Positions 58,325-64,000 of a DNA stretch of 64,000 nucleotides are shown piece by piece; the stretch's first letter is position 1; the number at the start of each line of letters is the position of its first letter. The stretch is from assembly GCF_030697925.1 (NCBI RefSeq), contig NZ_JAUYOJ010000173.1, positions 1 through 64,000 on the forward strand. Direction: 5' to 3'. The notes below the pieces were generated by a model, which was not told the origin of the DNA, searched no databases, and saw only the letters and a program-made list of their open reading frames with translations. The translations under genes were made by a program, and so were the position numbers. The DNA is from Phenylobacterium sp. (GTDB lineage Bacteria; Pseudomonadota; Alphaproteobacteria; Caulobacterales; Caulobacteraceae).

Positions 58325-58912
58325 CTAGTGGTCGGCGCCGAAGTCCACATCATGCGAACCGGCGCCGCCGGCCGCCATGTCGGCGGCGGCTTCCTCGTCG
58401 GCGATCCGGTCTTCCTCGAACTGCGAGGTGATGACGTTCTCGCCGCGGGCCTGGCGTTCGGCCTCGTCCTGGCTGCGGGCGATGTTGATCGTCACCGTCA
58501 CGGTCACTTCGGCGTGCAGGCGGATCTTCACCGGGTGCATGCCCAGGGTCTTGATCGGCTTATCGAGCGAGACCATCGAGCGGTCCACCTTGCCACCGGC
58601 GCCGTTGACGATGTCGGCCACGTCGCGACCGCTGACCGAGCCGTAGAGTTGGCCGGTCTCGCCCGCCTGACGGATCAGGATGTAGGACGTGCCGTCGAGG
58701 GACTCGCCGGCCTTGCCGGCTTGATCCTTGGCCTTGAGGTTGCGCGCCTCGATATCGGCGCGCTGGGCGTCGAAGACCTTCTTGTTGGCGCTGGTGGCCC
58801 GCAGGGCCTTGTGGCGCGGCAGCAGGTAGTTGCGAGCGTAGCCGTCCTTGACGGTGACTTCGTCGCCCAGGCCGCCACGGCCTTCGACTCGTTCGAGCAG
58901 AATGACTTTCAT
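58325..58912 (-). CDS. rplI: 50S ribosomal protein L9
   Basis: [40 protein letters not shown]. Confidence 0.98.
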   Translation of the reverse strand: MKVILLERVEGRGGLGDEVTVKDGYARNYLLPRHKALRATSANKKVFDAQRADIEARNLKAKDQAGKAGESLDGTSYILIRQAGETGQLYGSVSGRDVADIVNGAGGKVDRSMVSLDKPIKTLGMHPVKIRLHAEVTVTVTINIARSQDEAERQARGENVITSQFEEDRIADEEAAADMAAGGAGSHDVDFGADH

Positions 58913-58925
58913 GTGCCTGGCTCCC

Positions 58926-59192
58926 TTACTTCACGACATAGGGGAGGAGGGCCAGGAAGCGGGCGCGCTTGATGGCCTTGGCCAGTTCACGCTGCTTCTT
59001 GGCCGACACCGCGGTGATGCGCGAGGGCACGATCTTGCCGCGCTCGGAGACGTAGCGCTGCAGCAGCTTCACGTCCTTGTAGTCGATCTTCGGAGCGTTG
59101 GCGCCGGAGAACGGGCAGACCTTGCGACGGCGGAAGAAGGGACGGCGCGCGGCGCCGGCGGCCGCGGGGCCCGTTGCGGTTTCGTCGGTCAT
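58926..59192 (-). CDS. rpsR: 30S ribosomal protein S18
   Basis: [71 protein letters not shown]. Confidence 0.98.
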   Translation of the reverse strand: MTDETATGPAAAGAARRPFFRRRKVCPFSGANAPKIDYKDVKLLQRYVSERGKIVPSRITAVSAKKQRELAKAIKRARFLALLPYVVK

Positions 59193-59617
59193 CAGAAGCC
59201 CCCTTCTTTCGGAGCAAAGCCGCCATCTTTCGAGCCGAAGCCGCCGTCCTTCGAACCGAAGTCGTCGCGGCGCGGTTCGCGCTCACGATCGCGGTCGCGA
59301 CGGGCGAGAACCGGGGAGAGCTCCAGGTCGAGTTCGTCGACGCGGACGGTCAGGTGGCGCAGGACGTCTTCGTTCAGCGACAGCTGGCGCTCCATCTCCT
59401 TCACCGCCGGCGCCGGGGCGTCGATGGAGAGCAGGGAGTAGTGGCCCTTGCGGTTCTTCTTGATACGGTAGGTGAGGTTGCGAAGGCCCCAGTACTCGAT
59501 CTTGGCGACGGATCCGCCGCCTTCTTCGATCAGGTGCTTCAGGGTGTCGTTGAGGGCTTCGGCCTGTTGCGGCGAGATATCCTGCCGCGAGATGACGACG
59601 TGCTCGTAGAGCGCCAT
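59192..59617 (-). CDS. rpsF: 30S ribosomal protein S6
   Basis: [60 protein letters not shown]. Confidence 0.98.
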   Translation of the reverse strand: MALYEHVVISRQDISPQQAEALNDTLKHLIEEGGGSVAKIEYWGLRNLTYRIKKNRKGHYSLLSIDAPAPAVKEMERQLSLNEDVLRHLTVRVDELDLELSPVLARRDRDREREPRRDDFGSKDGGFGSKDGGFAPKEGGF

Positions 59618-59811
59618 GGTTTCCTTTTCCCATTTGGAGGGCGGCGCGTCCGGCGGCGGGTGACCGCCGGAAACGATGGATCTCAGGCGCGGCGGCCGGG
59701 AGTTTCCCGACCCTTTCGCGTTCCGGCTTGAGACCGCCTTCCGTGAAGAGGCGCGCTAGTACGGGAAAACTGCTGTTTCGGCAAGGGTTTTCACGCCGCC
59801 GTGGCGCGGCG

Positions 59812-60360
59812 CTATTTTTTGGGATGCTTCGCGCGCCAGGCCTTCACGGCGGTCATGGTCTCGGTGACGTGATCGTTGGCGTTCAGGTTTGAATAGGCGT
59901 GCACCACCTCGCCGGCTGGCGAGATCACGTAGGAGGTGCGGTCGGACAGGCCGGGCCGGACGGCCAGCTTGGAGTCGTACTGGCCGGCGATCACCGCATT
60001 GGGGTCGGCCGCGACGGGGAACTTGCCCGAGCACTTCTCGGTGTCGGCCGAGAAGGCGGCGAGCTTGTCGAGATTGCCCGAGGTGACCCCGATCACCGTC
60101 GCGCCCTGGGCCTTGAAGCCGTCGGTGGCCTCGGCGAACAGCCGGGCTTCCAAGTTGCAGCCGGCGGTGTCGGCGGCTGGGAAGAAGTACAGCACCACCG
60201 GCCCCTTCTTGCGCGCATCGGCCAGGGAGAAGGTGATCGGCTTGCCGGCCTGGTAGCCCTGGGCCGTGAAGTCCGGCGCCTTGGCGCCTTCCTTGAGCGC
60301 GGCGAGGGCCGGGGTGGCGGCGAGGGCCGTGAGCGCGGCGACGAGGGCGAGGCGGTGCAT
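59812..60360 (-). CDS. Exported peroxiredoxin (Bcp/AhpC-TSA-like)
   Basis: Signal peptide, ALKEGAKAPDFTAQGYQAGKPITFSLADARKKGPVVLYFFPAADTAGCNLEARLFAE. Confidence 0.9.
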   Translation of the reverse strand: MHRLALVAALTALAATPALAALKEGAKAPDFTAQGYQAGKPITFSLADARKKGPVVLYFFPAADTAGCNLEARLFAEATDGFKAQGATVIGVTSGNLDKLAAFSADTEKCSGKFPVAADPNAVIAGQYDSKLAVRPGLSDRTSYVISPAGEVVHAYSNLNANDHVTETMTAVKAWRAKHPKK

Positions 60361-60537
60361 GCGATTTTCTCCCAGTTGCCGGGATCATACGGCCGGTCGT
60401 CGGCTTTGTCTTCGTTGCGGGCGCAGGGAATTTCGTCGCCTGGCGTGTCCAGTTGCCTCGGCTAAGGTTGTTAACCTTTCTGAACATTCACTTACTTCGT
60501 TGAGGTTATCGCAATCGCTGCTCCGCTAACCCTCTGA

Positions 60538-61413
60538 ATGTACGAAGCATCCAGGGGTGGGGCGTTGCGGGTAGTCACGATCGCAAGTTTGGGCGCCTCG
60601 GCGGCCCTCGGCCTCGGGGCCCTGGTGGTCGCCAAGGTGATGCTGCCGGCCCAGGGAAATGTCGCCCAGGCCTCGCCTCGGTCGCCGATGGCCAACGCCG
60701 TCTCGGTGGTCGTCGCCTCCCGCGCCATCAAGTACGGCGAGCGGCTGGACGCAGCCCGCCTGACCGTGGTGCGCATGCCGCGCGACGCCGCACCGGCCGG
60801 GGCCTTCGCCACCGTGGCCCAAGTGCTGGCTCAGGATCACGGCGGGGCGCCGGTGGCGTTGACCCCGATCGCCATCCGCGAGGCGGTGCTGCCCGCCAAG
60901 CTCTCGGGCCCCGGCGCACGGCCCTCGGTCGCCGCCGAGATCGCCGATGGACTTCGCGCCTATACGATCAAGGTCTCCGACGTCTCGGGCGTGGGCGGCC
61001 ACGCCCTGCCGGGCGACCGGGTCGACGTGGTGCTGATGCGCGATCTGTCGACCGACGACACCCACAAGGTTATCGAGTCCGAGGTGGTCATCCAGAACGC
61101 TCGCGTCCTGGGGGTCGATCTGAACGCCGATCCCACCTCCAACAAGCCCGCCAGCCCCAACACCGCCACCCTCGAGGTGAGTGTCAAGGACGCCCAGAAG
61201 CTGGCGGTCGCCGCCAGTCTCGGCGAGCTGTCCCTGGCCCTGCGCGCTTCGGGACAGGCCGAGATCGAGACCTTCGCCCCGCTCTCGACGCGCGACGTCG
61301 TCGGCGGCCTCGCTAAGGGCGCGCCGAGCGCGAGCGCCGTCCGCCCGCGCCGCGCGACGGCGCCGGCCGCGCCGCGCTCGATCATCCAGATCGTCGAAGG
61401 AGAGGGCGCGTGA
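60538..61413 (+). CDS. cpaB: Flp pilus assembly protein CpaB
   Basis: SVVVASRAIKYGERLDAARLTVVRMP (SAF domain), GGHALPGDRVDVVLMRD. Confidence 0.93.
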   Translation: MYEASRGGALRVVTIASLGASAALGLGALVVAKVMLPAQGNVAQASPRSPMANAVSVVVASRAIKYGERLDAARLTVVRMPRDAAPAGAFATVAQVLAQDHGGAPVALTPIAIREAVLPAKLSGPGARPSVAAEIADGLRAYTIKVSDVSGVGGHALPGDRVDVVLMRDLSTDDTHKVIESEVVIQNARVLGVDLNADPTSNKPASPNTATLEVSVKDAQKLAVAASLGELSLALRASGQAEIETFAPLSTRDVVGGLAKGAPSASAVRPRRATAPAAPRSIIQIVEGEGA

Positions 61414-62741
61414 TGTCGCGATCCAAGACCTCGGCCCGCGTGTTCTGCGCCGTGGCCGCCCTCCTGACGGCGGTCCCGGCCTCGGCCGCGGAGTCGTTCG
61501 TCAGTGAGTCCGCCCGCAGCCGCATCATCAACGTTCCCCGTAACAAGTCGCTGTCCTTCCGTCTGGACAGTCCGGCTTCCAAGATCGTGGTGGCCCAGCC
61601 CGAAACCGCCCAAATCGTCGCCACTACGGACCGCAGCTTCTATGTGCGCGGCAAGGCGCTGGGCTCCACGAACCTTCTGATCTACGGCGGCGGCGGCCAG
61701 CTGCAGGAAGTGATCGACGTGCGCGTCGGCTATGACGCCGAGTCGCTCGAGGCCGATCTCGCCGCGGCCCTGCCCGGCGAGGGTGTGCGGGTGCGCAACC
61801 TGGGCGAAGGCCTGCTGCTCACCGGGGAGGTCTCGACCACCGCTGTCGCCGCCCGCGCCAAGACCCTGGCCGACAGGTTCGCCCCCGAGGCGGTGACCAC
61901 CGCCCTGACCGTCCGGGCGTCGCAGCAGGTGATCCTGGAGGTCCGCATCCTGGAAGCCAGCCGCTCGGCCCTGAAGGACGTGGGCTTCAATCTCACGGCG
62001 TCCAACGGCTCCTTCGCCCTGGCCACCGGCAGTGGCCTCATCGGCAACACAGCGCCGCAAGGGGTGCTGCAGCTCTCCGGCTCGATCGGCTCGGCCAATG
62101 TCGACCTGACCCTGGCGGCCCTGGAGGAGAAGGGCGTGATCCGCACGCTCGCGCGGCCGAACCTGGTGGCGCTGTCGGGCCAGAAGGCCAGCTTCCTGGC
62201 CGGCGGCGAGTTCCCGTTCCCTGTGCCCGCGGGCCTCAACACGGTCAGCATCGAGTTCCGCGAATTCGGCGTAAAGCTCAACTTCCTGCCGACCGTGCAG
62301 GACAACGGCCTCATCCGGCTGCAGGTGGCCCCCGAGGTCAGCCAGCTCGACCACAACAACAACCTGCGCATCCAGGGCTTCGAGATACCCAGCCTGGTGG
62401 TCCGCCGCACCGACACCACCATCGAACTCAAGGACGGCGAGGCGTTCGCGGTCGCTGGCCTGTTCCAGCAGGACTACGTCAACCAGGTCCGCCAACTCCC
62501 CGGCGTCGGCGAGGTGCCGGTGCTGGGGACGCTGTTCCGCTCGGCGCGTTGGCGCCGCGCCGAGACCGAGCTGGTGATCATCGTCACGCCGAGACTGGCC
62601 ACCGCCGCTGACCTGGCGCCCGCCAACCAGCCCGATCCGTTCACCGGGCAGGAGGCCAGCGCGATCGACCTGATCCTCGAAGGCAAGGCCCTCGACCAGC
62701 CGATGGCGGCGCCGGTCAACGGCAAGTCGCCCCGCGGATGA
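61413..62741 (+). CDS. cpaC: Flp pilus outer membrane secretin CpaC/RcpA
   Basis: Secretin core VILEVRILEASRSALKDVGFNL...FLAGGEFPFPVPAGLNTVSIEFREFGVKLNFLPTV...ELVIIVTPRLA. Confidence 0.94.
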   Translation: MSRSKTSARVFCAVAALLTAVPASAAESFVSESARSRIINVPRNKSLSFRLDSPASKIVVAQPETAQIVATTDRSFYVRGKALGSTNLLIYGGGGQLQEVIDVRVGYDAESLEADLAAALPGEGVRVRNLGEGLLLTGEVSTTAVAARAKTLADRFAPEAVTTALTVRASQQVILEVRILEASRSALKDVGFNLTASNGSFALATGSGLIGNTAPQGVLQLSGSIGSANVDLTLAALEEKGVIRTLARPNLVALSGQKASFLAGGEFPFPVPAGLNTVSIEFREFGVKLNFLPTVQDNGLIRLQVAPEVSQLDHNNNLRIQGFEIPSLVVRRTDTTIELKDGEAFAVAGLFQQDYVNQVRQLPGVGEVPVLGTLFRSARWRRAETELVIIVTPRLATAADLAPANQPDPFTGQEASAIDLILEGKALDQPMAAPVNGKSPRG

Positions 62742-62772
62742 CCCTCATGCAGCGTGTAGCGAGACCTCGCGG

Positions 62773-63948
62773 ATGACCCACTGGAGCCTGCTTGGCCGTC
62801 GTGTCCTGGCCATCGGGACGACCCTCGCGCCGCTGGCGCGCGGGCCGCTGTTCGGCGCGGCTTTCGAACTGGCGGGCGTGGAGCGACTGGTCGATCTCCA
62901 GCCGGCCACGGTCGACCTGATCCTGATCGACGCGGACGCCGCCGACCCCGCGATCCTGGGCGAGGCCATAGCCGGCCTCGCGGCAATGGCGGGGGCGCCG
63001 CCGACCTTGCTAGTGGGCCAACGCCTACCCGCCAACCTGGTCCGCGCCCTCATGCGGATCAAACACTCCGACGTACTGGAGGAGCCGTTTTCCGACGAGC
63101 AGCTGCAGGCGGCCGTCTACGGCCTGCTCGATGGCGCGGCGTCGGAACCGGCCCTGTCCTCCGGCCAGGGCTCGCGCTGCTGGGCGGTGGTGGGCGCGGT
63201 CGGCGGCGCCGGAGCCACGACGCTCGCCATCGAGATCGCCAGCGCGCTCGCCGGCCGGACCACCAAGGAACAGGGGGTCTGTCTGATCGACCTGCACCTC
63301 GCCGATGGCGCGGCCTCCGCCTATCTGGCGGCCTCGCCGGCCATGGGCCTGGCCCAGTTCGGCCCAGCGGCCGAGCGGATGGACGCGGCCCTGCTCGCGG
63401 CCTTCACCACCCCGGTCGCCAAGGGCCTGGACCTGCTGGCCTGTCCTCGCGACCCGCTCGCCTTCGACCAGATCTCCCGCGAGGCGGTGCTGCGCATCCT
63501 CGAGATCGCCTGCGAGGCCTATGAGTTCGTGATCATCGACATGCCGCGCCATCGGCGGTCCTGGTCGCTGGAGGTGCTGTCGGGCGCCGACGAGGTGCTG
63601 GTGATCTCCGAGCTCACCGTGCCGGCCCTGCTGGCGGCCCGGTCTCTGTCGGAGGAGATCGAGACGGCGCTGCCGGTGGGCCGCAAGACTCGCATCGTGC
63701 TGAACCGCCTGGCCGGCCGCATGTTCGGTCCTACACCGTCGACGGCGGAGGCCGAACGCGCCCTGGAGCGCAAGACCGAGGCCAGCATCAGCTCCGACTG
63801 GGAGGCCGCCGCCGCCTCGGTCAATCTGGGCGGACCGATCAGCCAGTACCGGCCCAAGTCCAAGATCGTGCGCGACGTGGCCGTCCTCATCGACCGACTG
63901 CTGGGCGTGGCCGACCGCCGCGCCGGCTGGTCCCGGAGAGCCGCCTGA
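62773..63948 (+). CDS. cpaE: CpaE-like pilus assembly ATPase (receiver-like N-terminus plus ParA/MinD-like domain)
   Basis: CWAVVGAVGGAGATTLAIEIASAL, GVCLIDLHLADGAASAYL, EFVIIDMPRHRRSWSLEVLSGADEVLVISE. Confidence 0.88.
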   Translation: MTHWSLLGRRVLAIGTTLAPLARGPLFGAAFELAGVERLVDLQPATVDLILIDADAADPAILGEAIAGLAAMAGAPPTLLVGQRLPANLVRALMRIKHSDVLEEPFSDEQLQAAVYGLLDGAASEPALSSGQGSRCWAVVGAVGGAGATTLAIEIASALAGRTTKEQGVCLIDLHLADGAASAYLAASPAMGLAQFGPAAERMDAALLAAFTTPVAKGLDLLACPRDPLAFDQISREAVLRILEIACEAYEFVIIDMPRHRRSWSLEVLSGADEVLVISELTVPALLAARSLSEEIETALPVGRKTRIVLNRLAGRMFGPTPSTAEAERALERKTEASISSDWEAAAASVNLGGPISQYRPKSKIVRDVAVLIDRLLGVADRRAGWSRRAA

Positions 63949-64000
63949 TGGGCCGTTTCAACCTCACCCGTCCCGCGGCCCCGGTCGAGGTCGACCCAGA
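63948..64000 (+). CDS. Start of the next tad gene, probably CpaF ATPase (truncated by the window)
   Basis: ATG overlapping the cpaE stop, MGRFNLTRPAAPVEVDP; identity inferred from tad order only. Confidence 0.45.
   Translation, partial: MGRFNLTRPAAPVEVDP

Noticed and set aside
56767-58431. 554-aa plus-strand ORF opposite the TBDR
   Set aside because: Antisense shadow; no domain-like sequence.
1-64000. tRNA, rRNA, transposase/integrase genes and phage structural genes
   Set aside because: None recognised on reading through; a tRNAscan-SE/Infernal run would be needed to exclude small RNAs formally.

Overview
High-GC alphaproteobacterial chromosome segment, probably Caulobacteraceae (Caulobacter/Phenylobacterium-like) judging from gene content. 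Positions 1-23.4 kb hold a myo-inositol catabolic island: iolG, iolE, iolD, iolB, a fused kinase/DUF2090 iolC, iolA, and an RpiR-type regulator. It also carries two TonB-dependent receptors (TBDRs), an MFS permease, three intact ester/amide hydrolases, an acyl-CoA synthetase and two decayed hydrolase remnants. Reading the intergenic regions I found eight 16-bp sites of the form TGGAA-N6-TTCCA (or a close variant), in front of essentially every transcription unit of the island. This suggests one regulon for import, de-acylation and catabolism of an esterified inositol or cyclitol. Positions 23.6-33 kb are mixed accessory genes, including TetR and ArsR loci with clear palindromic operators and a tandemly duplicated three-gene module (small membrane protein, ECF sigma factor, Cys/His-free membrane protein that may be an anti-sigma factor). 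Positions 33.8-36.3 kb carry a rubredoxin-less rubrerythrin, a GlpC/HdrD-like Fe-S protein and a DUF3501 protein, behind an OxyR-like phased box. The rest is mostly core: bamB, der, purF, cvpA, radA, alr, dnaB, rplI-rpsR-rpsF, and the start of a tad/cpa pilus cluster that lacks cpaD at its usual position. No tRNA, rRNA or CRISPR was recognised. Product names come from reading the translations without database searches.
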